A stretch of 64,000 nt of DNA from Aeromonas encheleia (GTDB lineage: Bacteria > Pseudomonadota > Gammaproteobacteria > Enterobacterales > Aeromonadaceae). The notes under the pieces were generated by a model. That model had not been told where the DNA came from. It saw only the letters and a program-made list of their open reading frames with translations, and did not search any database. Of this stretch, positions 55,986 through 64,000 are shown in pieces (the first letter of the stretch is position 1; every line of letters begins with the position of its first letter). The stretch lies in assembly GCF_900637545.1 (NCBI RefSeq), contig NZ_LR134376.1, forward strand, positions 3,904,001-3,968,000, in the 5' to 3' direction. The position numbers and the translations under genes are program-made.

Positions 55986-57788
55986 ATGAACCATTTCGAG
56001 ATTATTGAAACCCGCGTCGCCCAGGTCAGGACCACTCTGGCCACGTTGGAGCTGGACGCCTTCATCGTCCCCCACGACGACGAGCACCTGGGGGAGTACA
56101 TCCCCGCCTACGCCGAACGTCTGGACTGGATCACGGGTTTCAACGGCTCCGCCGGGCTCGCCATCATCATGGCGCAGCGGGCGGCCCTGTTCATCGACGG
56201 TCGTTATACGGTGCAGGCCCGCCTGCAGGCACCGGCCGAGCTGTTTGAGTTTCTTCACCTGAACGAAGATCCCCACGTGCAATGGCTGGCAGAGCAGCTG
56301 CCGTCCGGCGCCCGGGTCGGCTTCGACGCCCGGCTGCACAGCCTGGCCTGGTACCAGAACGCCAAGGCGCTATTGAGCGAGCGCGGCATCGCGCTGGTCC
56401 GGGTCGAGGATAATCTCATCGATCTGCACTGGGCCGATCGCCCCGCCCCGACCAAGACCCCGGTCATCCTCTACAGCGAGGAGTTGGCGGGCCAGTCGAG
56501 CCAGGCCAAGCGCGAACTGCTGGCGAGCGATCTGCGCAAGCGCGGCCTGGATGCGGTGCTGCTGACCCAGGCCGAGCCCATCAACTGGCTGCTCAACCTG
56601 CGCGGCCGCGACGTGGAGCGTCTGCCGGTGGTGCTCGGCTTTGCCGTGCTCTACGCCAACACCAGCATGGATTTCTTCGTCGACACCGACAAGATCGACT
56701 GCGTCGCCTTCTCCCGCCACGTGGGACAGGATGTCTCCGTCTATCCCATCGACAAGCTGGGTGACGTGCTGCAGCGCATCGGGGAAGATCAGCAGAAGGT
56801 GCTGGCCGATCCGAACACCGCCAACGCCTGGACCCAGCTCACCATGGAAGAGGCGGGCGCCATCCTGGTGGCCGGTCAGGATCCGACCATGCTGCCCAAG
56901 GCGTGCAAGAACGAGGTGGAGCTGGCTGGCATGCAGCGCGCCCACCTGCGCGATGGCGTCGCCGTCACCCGCTTCCTCGCCTGGCTGGATCGCCTGATCG
57001 CCGCCGGCGAGTTCGAGGGGGTGGATGAGGGCACCCTGGCCGATCGGCTGGAAGCCTTCCGCCGCGAGCAGGACCATTATGTGGAGCCGAGCTTCGACAC
57101 CATCTCCGCGCTCGGCCCCAACGCCGCCATGTGCCACTACCGTCACACCAATGGCGTGCCGCGCGCCTTCGGCCAGGACAGCATCTATCTGGTGGACTCC
57201 GGCGCCCAGTATCTGGATGGCACCACCGACATCACCCGCACCCTCAAGGTGGGTGAGGTGACGGATGAGCACAAGGCCATGTTCACCCGGGTGCTGCAGG
57301 GTCACATTGCCCTGGATCAGGCCCGCTTCCCCCGCGGCACCGCCGGCATCCAGCTCGACGTGCTGGCCCGCATGCCGCTGTGGCAGGCCGGTTACAACTA
57401 CGACCACGGCACAGGTCACGGCGTCGGCCACTTCCTGAGCGTGCACGAAGGCCCGCAGCGCATCGCCCCCAAGGGCAGCCTGGTGCCGTTGCAGCCGGGC
57501 ATGGTGCTCTCCAACGAGCCGGGCTACTACCGGGAGAATGCGTTCGGCATTCGCTGTGAGAACCTGGTGGTGGTGACCGAGCAGGAGCAGATCGGTGAGT
57601 TGCCGATGCTCGGCTTCGAGCGGCTGACCTATGTGCCGTTCGATACGCGTCTCATCGATCGCAGCCTGTTGAGCCCGGCCGAGTTCCGCTGGATCAACGA
57701 CTACCATATGGAAGTCTTCCGCCGCCTGAGCCCGCTGCTGGACGGCGAGGATCTCGCCTGGCTGGAGCAGGCAACCAGCCTCATCTAA
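55986..57788 (+). CDS. Xaa-Pro aminopeptidase (M24B)
   Basis: A metallopeptidase of 600 residues that removes residues before proline. It has two creatinase-like N-terminal domains and a pita-bread catalytic domain. Metal ligands lie in DSGAQYLDGTTDITRT (about residues 402-417), the histidine of GTGHGVGHFLSVHEGP, the glutamate of SNEPGYY and the glutamate in IRCENLVV. It resembles the long eukaryotic-like aminopeptidase P form, with a C-terminal extension. It is followed by a terminator. Confidence 0.93.
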   Translation: MNHFEIIETRVAQVRTTLATLELDAFIVPHDDEHLGEYIPAYAERLDWITGFNGSAGLAIIMAQRAALFIDGRYTVQARLQAPAELFEFLHLNEDPHVQWLAEQLPSGARVGFDARLHSLAWYQNAKALLSERGIALVRVEDNLIDLHWADRPAPTKTPVILYSEELAGQSSQAKRELLASDLRKRGLDAVLLTQAEPINWLLNLRGRDVERLPVVLGFAVLYANTSMDFFVDTDKIDCVAFSRHVGQDVSVYPIDKLGDVLQRIGEDQQKVLADPNTANAWTQLTMEEAGAILVAGQDPTMLPKACKNEVELAGMQRAHLRDGVAVTRFLAWLDRLIAAGEFEGVDEGTLADRLEAFRREQDHYVEPSFDTISALGPNAAMCHYRHTNGVPRAFGQDSIYLVDSGAQYLDGTTDITRTLKVGEVTDEHKAMFTRVLQGHIALDQARFPRGTAGIQLDVLARMPLWQAGYNYDHGTGHGVGHFLSVHEGPQRIAPKGSLVPLQPGMVLSNEPGYYRENAFGIRCENLVVVTEQEQIGELPMLGFERLTYVPFDTRLIDRSLLSPAEFRWINDYHMEVFRRLSPLLDGEDLAWLEQATSLI

Positions 57789-57816
57789 TCGCAGACAATC
57801 GAGGTTGTCTGATGAC

Positions 57817-57842
57817 ACAGGGCCCAAGGGCCCTGTTTTTTT
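57817..57842 (+). terminator. Terminator after aminopeptidase P
   Basis: ACAGGGCCC-AA-GGGCCCTGT stem followed by a run of T. Confidence 0.9.
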
Positions 57843-57891
57843 GCCTCCGGCTTTGACCTGTATCAACACCCGTTGCGAGCAGGTCGGGACA

Positions 57892-58296
57892 ATGGCAGCC
57901 ATGAACTTCAATCAACCAGGCACTCGTCGCAGTGCAGGTGCCAGCCAGGCACCCGAGCATCCCAGGCTCAGGCGGGAGCAGTTGACGGTCAGCGCCATGA
58001 TCCGCCTCTACTGCCACCATCACCACCAGGACAGCGACTGCCGGCACTGCCAGCAGCTGCAGGAATTCGCCCACCAGCGCCTGCGGCGCTGCCGTTATGG
58101 TCACGGCCACAAACCGACCTGCGCCAAGTGCGACATCCACTGTTATGCCCCCGCCATGCGCAAGCAGATCCAGCTGATCATGAAGTGGAGCGGTCCTCGC
58201 ATGCTGTGGCATCACCCCTGGCTCGCCCTGCGCCATCTGCTGGACAGCCGCCGCAAGGCCCCCAGACGCCCCCACGGCAGGCCGCTGCCGCCCTGA
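57892..58296 (+). CDS. Nitrous oxide-stimulated promoter family protein
   Basis: A small Cys/His-rich protein of about 134 residues. CHHHHQDSDCRHCQQL and CRYGHGHKPTCAKCDIHCY look like metal-binding clusters. This matches the family named after a nitrous-oxide-stimulated promoter in Pseudomonas; its molecular function is not known. The frame is open back into the preceding terminator at 57805, so a start at 57892 or 57901 is chosen. Confidence 0.75.
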   Translation: MAAMNFNQPGTRRSAGASQAPEHPRLRREQLTVSAMIRLYCHHHHQDSDCRHCQQLQEFAHQRLRRCRYGHGHKPTCAKCDIHCYAPAMRKQIQLIMKWSGPRMLWHHPWLALRHLLDSRRKAPRRPHGRPLPP

Positions 58297-58403
58297 TCCC
58301 TCGATGCCGTCCGCCAGATCGCTTGCATCGTGTGAACGGGCTCACTACCCTGTGGCTCTTTTGACTGCCGAACGGCAGCGCGTACCGGATCCCAGGAGCC
58401 AAG

Positions 58404-58856
58404 ATGCACCAGCCCCCCGTTTTGAGAGTGGCCCGCCACACCGACATGCACGCCATCTGGCAGCTCGATGTCAGCGTCTTCGGGGAGGATGTCTATCCCG
58501 GCTTCTTCTTCCGCCAGGCCATGGATCTGTGGCCCGAGCTGCTGCTGGTGGCGGAGCTGGATGGCAGGCTGCTTGGCTATGCCCTGGGCGGCCTGGGGCA
58601 GGATAGCTCGCAAGGCTGGCTGCTCTCCCTGGCCGTGCTGCCGGAGGCGCGCGGTTTTGGCCTGGCCGAACGCATGATGCTGCGGGTCGAGCAGGCGCTG
58701 GCAGGGCTGCGGGTCGAGCGGGTCAGGCTGACCGTCGACCCGGTCAATCCGGCCCAGCGCCTCTACTTTCGCCTCGGCTATGTGCAGCTGAGCGAGGAGC
58801 GGGACTACTTTGGCCCGGGTGAGGATCGCCTGCTGCTGGAAAAGCGGCTGGGCTGA
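58404..58856 (+). CDS. GNAT N-acetyltransferase, RimI-like
   Basis: A GNAT enzyme of 150 residues. The acetyl-CoA loop is LPEARGFGLAERMM (about residues 78-91; usual form Q/R-x-x-G-x-G/A), and DPVNPAQRLYFRLGYVQL is the C-terminal motif. A CAGGAG site lies 7 bases upstream. Substrate unknown. It seems a single-gene unit. Confidence 0.85.
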   Translation: MHQPPVLRVARHTDMHAIWQLDVSVFGEDVYPGFFFRQAMDLWPELLLVAELDGRLLGYALGGLGQDSSQGWLLSLAVLPEARGFGLAERMMLRVEQALAGLRVERVRLTVDPVNPAQRLYFRLGYVQLSEERDYFGPGEDRLLLEKRLG

Positions 58857-58987
58857 TCCCCGGCCGGGCTGGGATGGTCCCGGAATCACATAATTGGTTA
58901 CACTTTGCGGGTTTCATGCGCAATCCGGTTGGCGTAAAGTCAGATCCAGCAACCAGATTAACCAGATGCCCGCCCAGGAGGCTCATC

Positions 58988-59458
58988 ATGTTGAAACGCA
59001 TTACTCTCGTTACCCTGCTGGCCGCGACCACCGCCATCACCGGCTGTGCCAACAGCGACGTCTACTCCGGCGACGTCTACACCAAGGATCGCGCCAAACA
59101 GGTGCAGACCGTCAGCTACGGCACCATCCTCTCCACCCGCCCGGTCAAGATCCAGGCCGACGAGAACTCCCTGCTCGGCACCCTGGGTGGCGCCGTGGTC
59201 GGTGGCCTGCTCGGCAGCACCATAGGCGGGGGCCGGGGCAGTGACATCGCCGCCGCCGGGGGTGCCATCGCCGGTGCCGCCGCAGGCAAGGCCGCCGGTG
59301 ACAAGCTCAATCAGGTCGACGGGGTCGAACTCGAGATCAAGAAAGAGAACGGCGAATCCATCGTGGTGGTGCAAAAAGCCAGCCCGACCTTCGTACCCGG
59401 TGCCCGGGTCCGCATGACCCAGGGCAACGGCAGCATCAACGTGGCCGTGGTGAACTGA
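58988..59458 (+). CDS. slyB: Outer membrane lipoprotein SlyB
   Basis: A glycine-zipper lipoprotein of 156 residues. The signal ends TAITGC with Cys20 as the lipid site. SGDVYTKDRAKQVQTVSYGTI is nearly the same in E. coli SlyB, followed by a long Gly/Ala-rich zipper (LGGAVVGGLLGSTIGGGRG) and VELEIKKENGESIVVVQK. Its family helps keep the outer membrane stable and is linked to PhoPQ. The start follows AGGAGG; a longer frame is open upstream. Confidence 0.93.
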   Translation: MLKRITLVTLLAATTAITGCANSDVYSGDVYTKDRAKQVQTVSYGTILSTRPVKIQADENSLLGTLGGAVVGGLLGSTIGGGRGSDIAAAGGAIAGAAAGKAAGDKLNQVDGVELEIKKENGESIVVVQKASPTFVPGARVRMTQGNGSINVAVVN

Positions 59459-59486
59459 CCGCCGGCTACCGTTCGAGCACAAAAAA

Positions 59487-59510
59487 AAAGGTGAGCCTAG
59501 GCTCACCTTT
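59487..59510. terminator. Bidirectional terminator slyB / CYTH gene
   Basis: AAAGGTGAGC-CTAG-GCTCACCTTT is a perfect palindrome with a long A run on the left and T run on the right. Confidence 0.85.
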
Positions 59511-59543
59511 TTGCTATCTGTTTTTTGCTATCTGACTATGGCC

Positions 59544-60491
59544 TCAATGGCCCAGGTGCAGCCAGGCCGCGATGGCCAGTTGCAGCTCCACGTAATCGGC
59601 GCCGTGGAGCAGGGCCGACAGCCGTTCGCCGTCCGCCTCTTGCGCCAGCGAGGCGTGCCGGGCCAGGAGCGGCGGTAGCCAGGATGGCGCCACCGCCAGG
59701 GTCGCCGCAGCCTCGCTCAGCAGGGTCACTCCCTGCAAGATACCCGCCAGTGCCTGCTGCCGCTCGACCCCCTCAGACTCCAGCCAGAGCTGCTCATGAT
59801 GCTGCCAGTGTTGCAGGCCGAGGGTGATGCAGGCCGCGGCGGCGAGACCTCCGACATCCGGCAAGGGCTGCACAGCCAGGGGCTTGCCGAGCCCCGCCAG
59901 CCGGTAGCCCCGCTGCGCCTTGGACTGTGCCCCCAGCCTGACGCCGCCCAGCCCGGCCAGCCGCGCCGCCAGGGCGAACAGGGCGTTCGCCGTGCCGGAC
60001 TTGAGCTCCAGCTCCAGCTCATCGATCTCGCTGCGCCCCAGGGAGCCGACGATCTCTCCCCGATCCCAGGCCAGTTCGATCTCGGCGCCCTCGAAGGCGA
60101 TCAGCCAGTAACGGCGCACGAAGTCGGTCCTGAACTGGGCAACCAGCTGGTCCTGGAGCGCGTCACGCAGCTCGAGGCTAGGCCAGATCTCCGCGGGGAA
60201 GGCGGCCAGGGTCGGCAGTGTGCCGCTCACGGGGGCATTGTATTCGGGCCTGGCATGCAGTCCGCCGACCACCTGGCCCCGGCATTTGATGGTTTGTTCA
60301 GAAAATTTATCGCTGCGGCGGATACGCAATCCCATGTCGAGTCGACGCAAATCAAGCTCGGGCGTATCGAAATAGACATTGCCGAGCTCGACCCGGGAAG
60401 ATGAGATAATCTCAAGCGAATTCAGAAGGTTGGAGAGGGACTCTTGGATGTCTCTGGCGACGAAAAACTTTATCTCGATCTCAGTTTGCAT
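59544..60491 (-). CDS. CYTH domain inorganic triphosphatase, YgiF-like
   Basis: A CYTH phosphohydrolase of 315 residues. The family ExExK signature is TEIEIKFFV at the start, and YFDTPELDLRRLDMGLRIRR and RPEYNAP are the next conserved blocks. E. coli YgiF is longer (433 aa) with a CHAD domain; here only a shortened C-terminal helical part is present. The start at 60491 or 60497 is equally plausible. Convergent with slyB. Confidence 0.85.
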   Translation of the reverse strand: MQTEIEIKFFVARDIQESLSNLLNSLEIISSSRVELGNVYFDTPELDLRRLDMGLRIRRSDKFSEQTIKCRGQVVGGLHARPEYNAPVSGTLPTLAAFPAEIWPSLELRDALQDQLVAQFRTDFVRRYWLIAFEGAEIELAWDRGEIVGSLGRSEIDELELELKSGTANALFALAARLAGLGGVRLGAQSKAQRGYRLAGLGKPLAVQPLPDVGGLAAAACITLGLQHWQHHEQLWLESEGVERQQALAGILQGVTLLSEAAATLAVAPSWLPPLLARHASLAQEADGERLSALLHGADYVELQLAIAAWLHLGH

Positions 60492-60660
60492 AGTCATTCC
60501 GGGCTGGCAGGCAACTTTGGGGGGCATGATCCGGATCGCGAGGATATAATGCCAGCGATACGTCAGGATTAATTCACGGTTTTATTGATGGCACAGTTCG
60601 GTTATCCTGCGCCCCTCATAAAATCGTATCGAGTGTTTTTTCACCGACACAGGTTTGGCC

Positions 60661-61341
60661 ATGCCAGTAAATACTATTTTGGGTCTTTTTGCCAAGTCCC
60701 CCATCAAGCCGCTGCAGAAGCATATCGTCAAGGTTCACGTGTGCTGCGAACAGCTCATTCCCTTCTTTGATGCCGTTGCCGAAGACCGCTGGGAAGATGC
60801 CGAGAAGATCCGGCAACAGATCGCCCAGCTGGAAAAAGAAGCGGATATCCTCAAACGCGAAATTCGTCTGAAACTGCCGCGCGGCCTGTTTCTGCCGGTC
60901 GCTCGTACCGATCTGCTGGAACTGCTGACTCAGCAGGACAAGATTGCCAACCGTGCCAAGGACATCTCCGGCCGCATGCTTGGTCGTCGAATGGAATTCC
61001 CCGCCGAGATGCGTGCCGATTTCATGGCCTATCTCAAACGTTGTATCGATGCGACCGCCCAAGCCGAAAAAGCCATCGGAGAACTCGATGAGCTGCTCGA
61101 AACCGGCTTTAAAGGACGTGAAGTTGAAATGGTTGCCGAGATGATCCATCAACTGGATCTTATCGAGGACGATACTGACACCATGCAGATCGGACTGCGC
61201 CAACAGCTGCAAGCCGTTGAGCAGAAATACAATCCGATCGACGTTATGTTCCTCTACAAGATCCTCGAATGGGTAGGTGACCTGGCTGATCAGGCCGAGC
61301 GCGTTGGCGCCCGTCTGGAATTGATGCTGGCTCGTTCGTAA
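60661..61341 (+). CDS. DUF47/PhoU-like phosphate transport accessory protein
   Basis: A four-helix protein of 226 residues of the TIGR00153 group. SPIKPLQKHIVKVHVC at the start and PRGLFLPVARTDLLELLTQQDKIAN (about residues 73-97) are typical. These proteins pair with PiT transporters and are thought to modulate them. The PiT gene follows 25 bp later. A TTG start two codons earlier is possible. Confidence 0.92.
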   Translation: MPVNTILGLFAKSPIKPLQKHIVKVHVCCEQLIPFFDAVAEDRWEDAEKIRQQIAQLEKEADILKREIRLKLPRGLFLPVARTDLLELLTQQDKIANRAKDISGRMLGRRMEFPAEMRADFMAYLKRCIDATAQAEKAIGELDELLETGFKGREVEMVAEMIHQLDLIEDDTDTMQIGLRQQLQAVEQKYNPIDVMFLYKILEWVGDLADQAERVGARLELMLARS

Positions 61342-61366
61342 TCGACTGACTGGGTAAACACTACTA

Positions 61367-62632
61367 ATGGACATTATCGCAAATTACGGCACCACCCTGG
61401 TGCTCGTGGCGGCCTTGTTCGGCTTTTTGATGGCCTGGGGCATAGGTGCGAACGACGTCGCCAATGCCATGGGCACATCGGTCGGCACCAAATCCCTGAC
61501 CATACGTCAGGCGATCATCATCGCCATGATCTTCGAGTTTGCCGGTGCCTATCTGGCCGGTGGCGAGGTCACGGCGACGATCCGTAACGGCATCATAGAT
61601 ACCAATGCCTTCACCGATACCCCGGACCTGCTGGTGCTCGGCATGATTGCCTCCCTGCTGGCGGCGGGTCTCTGGTTGATCCTGGCCTCCTATTTCGGCT
61701 GGCCCGTCTCCACCACCCACTCCATCATAGGTGCCATCGTCGGCTTTGCCGTGGTGAGCGTCGGTCCGGAAGCGGTGCAATGGAGCAAGTTTGGCGGCAT
61801 CGTCGGCTCCTGGATCATCACGCCGGCCATCTCCGGCATCATCGCCTACTTCATGTTCATCAGCGTGCAGAAGCTCATCTTCAACACCGATGATCCGCTG
61901 GCCAACGCCAAGCGCTACGTGCCGTTCTACATGTTCCTGACCGCGCTGGTCATCTGCCTGGTGACCATCAAGAAGGGACTGACCCACGTCGGTCTGCACC
62001 TGAGCGACGGCGAGGGCATCATGCTCTCCATCGCCATCTCGGTGGCGCTCGCCATCGCGGGCTGGTTCTATATTCGCGGCCAGCAGTACAACCCGCAGGA
62101 TGACAACAAGATGCACTTCGCCAACGTGGAGAAGGTCTTCGGCATCCTGATGGTGATCACCGCCTGTGCCATGGCCTTCGCCCACGGCTCCAACGACGTG
62201 GCCAACGCCATTGGCCCGCTCTCCGCCGTGGTCTCCACCGTGCAGAGCGCCGGCCAGATCAGCGGCAACTCCGCCATCGCCTGGTGGATCCTGCCGCTCG
62301 GCGGCATCGGTATCGTCATCGGTCTCGCCACCATGGGCGAGAAGGTGATGGCCACCGTCGGCACCGGCATCACCCACCTGACCCCGAGCCGTGGCTTCGC
62401 CGCCCAGCTGGCCACCGCCGCCACCGTGGTGATCGCCTCGGGTACCGGTCTGCCCATCTCCACCACCCAGACGCTGGTGGGTGCCGTGATGGGGGTGGGT
62501 CTGGCCCGCGGTATCGCCGCCCTGAACCTCGGCGTGCTGCGCAACATCGTGGTCTCCTGGGTCATCACCCTGCCCGCCGGTGCCATCCTTGCCATCGTCA
62601 TCTTCTACATACTGCAGGCCTGCTTCTCTTAA
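61367..62632 (+). CDS. PiT family inorganic phosphate transporter
   Basis: A low-affinity phosphate permease of 421 residues with about ten membrane segments. The duplicated PiT signatures are GANDVANAMGTSVG (about residues 26-39) and GSNDVANAIGPLSA (about residues 277-290), and GWPVSTTHSIIGAI is typical. It is likely cotransported with metal or protons. It is coupled to the DUF47 gene and followed by a terminator. Confidence 0.95.
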   Translation: MDIIANYGTTLVLVAALFGFLMAWGIGANDVANAMGTSVGTKSLTIRQAIIIAMIFEFAGAYLAGGEVTATIRNGIIDTNAFTDTPDLLVLGMIASLLAAGLWLILASYFGWPVSTTHSIIGAIVGFAVVSVGPEAVQWSKFGGIVGSWIITPAISGIIAYFMFISVQKLIFNTDDPLANAKRYVPFYMFLTALVICLVTIKKGLTHVGLHLSDGEGIMLSIAISVALAIAGWFYIRGQQYNPQDDNKMHFANVEKVFGILMVITACAMAFAHGSNDVANAIGPLSAVVSTVQSAGQISGNSAIAWWILPLGGIGIVIGLATMGEKVMATVGTGITHLTPSRGFAAQLATAATVVIASGTGLPISTTQTLVGAVMGVGLARGIAALNLGVLRNIVVSWVITLPAGAILAIVIFYILQACFS

Positions 62633-62645
62633 GGCAGGACGCAGC

Positions 62646-62679
62646 AAAAAGCCCGGGTCACTGACCCGGGCTTTTTTTA
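62646..62679 (+). terminator. Terminator after PiT gene
   Basis: AAAAGCCCGGGT-CACTG-ACCCGGGCTTTT followed by TTT; strong and probably bidirectional. Confidence 0.9.
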
Positions 62680-62738
62680 CGCTCCCTCGCTGCCTCAAAC
62701 GGCCGATGGCGCCTCGCCAATCGCCCCTACAGAGGCAC

Positions 62739-63977
62739 TTACTCCTCGATAAAGGTCCACTCGTCACGCACCCGGCTGATGGCATCGAGCCGGCGCTTGG
62801 CCAACTGCTCGCGGATCTCCTCCCCCTTGAAGCCCGCCGCCACTATCTCCTTGACCGGCACCGCCTGGGCCGCGCCGAGCGCCTGCGCCACATAGTCCGG
62901 CTCGGCATAGACCCGCTCCTCGAACCCGGTGCGACCGTGGAAGTCGGCGCGGCAGGTGTCCAGCAGCTGGGCGAAACGCTCGGGCCTGCGCCAGGCATCG
63001 GCCTTGTCGAACAGCTTGAGCAGGGTCGCCGGCTTGAGTTCGAACGCGATGTGGATATGGGTGTGCAGATCGCTCACCAGCAGGGCCAGATCGCGGCAGT
63101 CGTTCGGCACCCGGAATCGCTCACAGAAATCCCGGATCAGCGGCAGCCCTTTCTGGCCGTGGCCGTGATGGCTCGGCCAGAACTCGGGCGGGGTCAGCCC
63201 CTTGCCGAAGTCGTGACAGAGGGCGGCAAAGCGCACCGGCAGATCCGGGGAGCGCAGACAGGCCTGATCCAGCACCATCAGCGTGTGGATGCCGGTGTCG
63301 ATCTCCGGGTGCCACTTGGCGGGCGCCGGCACGCCGAACAGGGCATCCAGCTCGGGGAACAGCGCCTTGAGGGCGCCGCACTCGCGCAACACCTCGAAGA
63401 AGACCCTGGGGGTCTGCCCCAGCAGCACCCTCTCCAACTCCTTCCAGACCCGCTCCGGGGTCAGGTGGGCGAGCTCACCGGCCTGGGTCATCTCCCGCAT
63501 CAGCGCCAGCGTCTCAGGCGCCACCACGAAGCCCTGGGCATGGAAGCGGGCGGCGAAGCGCGCCACCCGCAGGATGCGCAGGGGATCCTCGGCAAAGGCA
63601 GGTGAGACATGGCGCAACAGCCGCGCCTCCAGATCGGCCATGCCGCCGTAGGGATCGTGCAGTTGCCCGTGCTCATCTTCGGCGATGGCGTTGATGGTGA
63701 GATCCCGGCGCAGCAAGTCTTGTTCGAGCGTCACCTCGGGCGAGGCGTGGCACACGAAGCCGGTGTAACCCTGCCCCTGCTTGCGCTCGGTGCGGGCCAG
63801 GGCGTACTCCTGCTGGGTCTTGGGGTGGAGAAACACCGGGAAGTCGCGGCCGACCTGGGTGAACCCCAGCGCCAGCATCTGCGCCACAGTGGCGCCCACC
63901 ACCAGGTGATCCCTGTCGCCCTGCGGCAAGCCCAGCAGGCGATCCCGAACCGCCCCCCCAACCAGATAAGTCTGCAC
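62739..63977 (-). CDS. cca: Multifunctional CCA-adding enzyme
   Basis: Adds and repairs the CCA end of tRNAs, with phosphatase/phosphodiesterase activity. It is 412 residues, like E. coli Cca. It has [14 protein letters not shown] at the start, [10 protein letters not shown] (about residues 91-100) and an HD domain with CHDFGKG (about residue 253). The GTG at 63977 is chosen because GAGGGAG lies 7 bases upstream; a TTG two codons earlier is too near that site. Confidence 0.95.
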   Translation of the reverse strand: MQTYLVGGAVRDRLLGLPQGDRDHLVVGATVAQMLALGFTQVGRDFPVFLHPKTQQEYALARTERKQGQGYTGFVCHASPEVTLEQDLLRRDLTINAIAEDEHGQLHDPYGGMADLEARLLRHVSPAFAEDPLRILRVARFAARFHAQGFVVAPETLALMREMTQAGELAHLTPERVWKELERVLLGQTPRVFFEVLRECGALKALFPELDALFGVPAPAKWHPEIDTGIHTLMVLDQACLRSPDLPVRFAALCHDFGKGLTPPEFWPSHHGHGQKGLPLIRDFCERFRVPNDCRDLALLVSDLHTHIHIAFELKPATLLKLFDKADAWRRPERFAQLLDTCRADFHGRTGFEERVYAEPDYVAQALGAAQAVPVKEIVAAGFKGEEIREQLAKRRLDAISRVRDEWTFIEE

Positions 63978-64000
63978 GCGCAATCTCCCTCGATTAACCT

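Noticed and set aside
1..64000. CRISPR arrays, prophage, insertion sequences, tRNA or rRNA genes
   Set aside because: No regular spacer-repeat array, transposase, integrase, cloverleaf or rRNA-like segment was recognised on either strand.

Overview
The window is a high-GC gammaproteobacterial chromosome segment that looks like Aeromonas. It has a complete exe/gsp type II secretion operon including gspN, an argCBFGH cluster divergent from argE, metJ divergent from metBL, and the nudE/yrfG and hslR/hslO pairs known from enteric relatives. No rRNA, tRNA, CRISPR array or insertion sequence is visible. Coding is dense, with many ATGA stop/start overlaps and palindromic terminators between convergent genes.

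Layout. 1-6.4 kb: a truncated prolyl oligopeptidase lipoprotein (minus), then a five-gene operon with a threonine-synthase-like PLP enzyme and a polar amino acid ABC transporter. 6.5-9.9 kb: a MgtC/DUF4010 membrane protein, a sugar/galactoside-type O-acetyltransferase, a DUF1294 protein, a small PspB-like membrane protein and a YafP-like acetyltransferase. 9.9-20.6 kb: a PaiB-like protein, argHGFBC (minus), argE and ppc. 20.6-22.1 kb: an AT-rich patch with one DUF2971 gene and a structured intergenic element. 22.1-28 kb: ybaK, an osmC/rhodanese/GNAT operon divergent from a MocR regulator, and a LysR regulator divergent from a cidA/cidB holin-like pair. 28-33.5 kb: metL, metB, metJ, an AraC regulator and csaA. 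33.5-39.9 kb: an SdaC-like transporter, cysQ, nudE, yrfG, a TyrRS with a shortened active-site loop, and a LuxR regulator. 39.9-51.8 kb: gspN to gspC, all minus. 51.9-64 kb: hslR, hslO, pckA, a GntR/FCD regulator, an M24B aminopeptidase P, small genes, slyB, a CYTH triphosphatase, a DUF47/PiT phosphate pair and cca.

The most unusual signal is a recurring architecture at gene boundaries. At the permease/permease, gspM/gspN, gspI/gspJ and gspE/gspF junctions, a short segment made of the 3' end of the upstream gene plus the 5' start of the downstream gene is tandemly duplicated (periods 112, 104 and 101, 51 and 80 bp). At the permease and gspM/gspN junctions this creates chimeric micro-ORFs that begin like the downstream protein, end like the upstream protein and overlap their neighbours as in translational coupling. 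A related 110 bp duplication of a gene 3' end sits between the acetyltransferase and DUF1294 genes, and a 45 bp duplication of a gene 5' end precedes nudE. I know of no description of this as a pattern. It could be a genome-specific duplication bias or a way of tuning coupled translation within operons.

Catabolic and biosynthetic genes come with visible candidate control sites: a tandem MET-box operator between metJ and metB, a T-N11-A LysR dyad and a consensus CRP-like site before cidA, 12 bp direct repeats before the MocR gene, and an 18 bp perfect palindrome before pckA.
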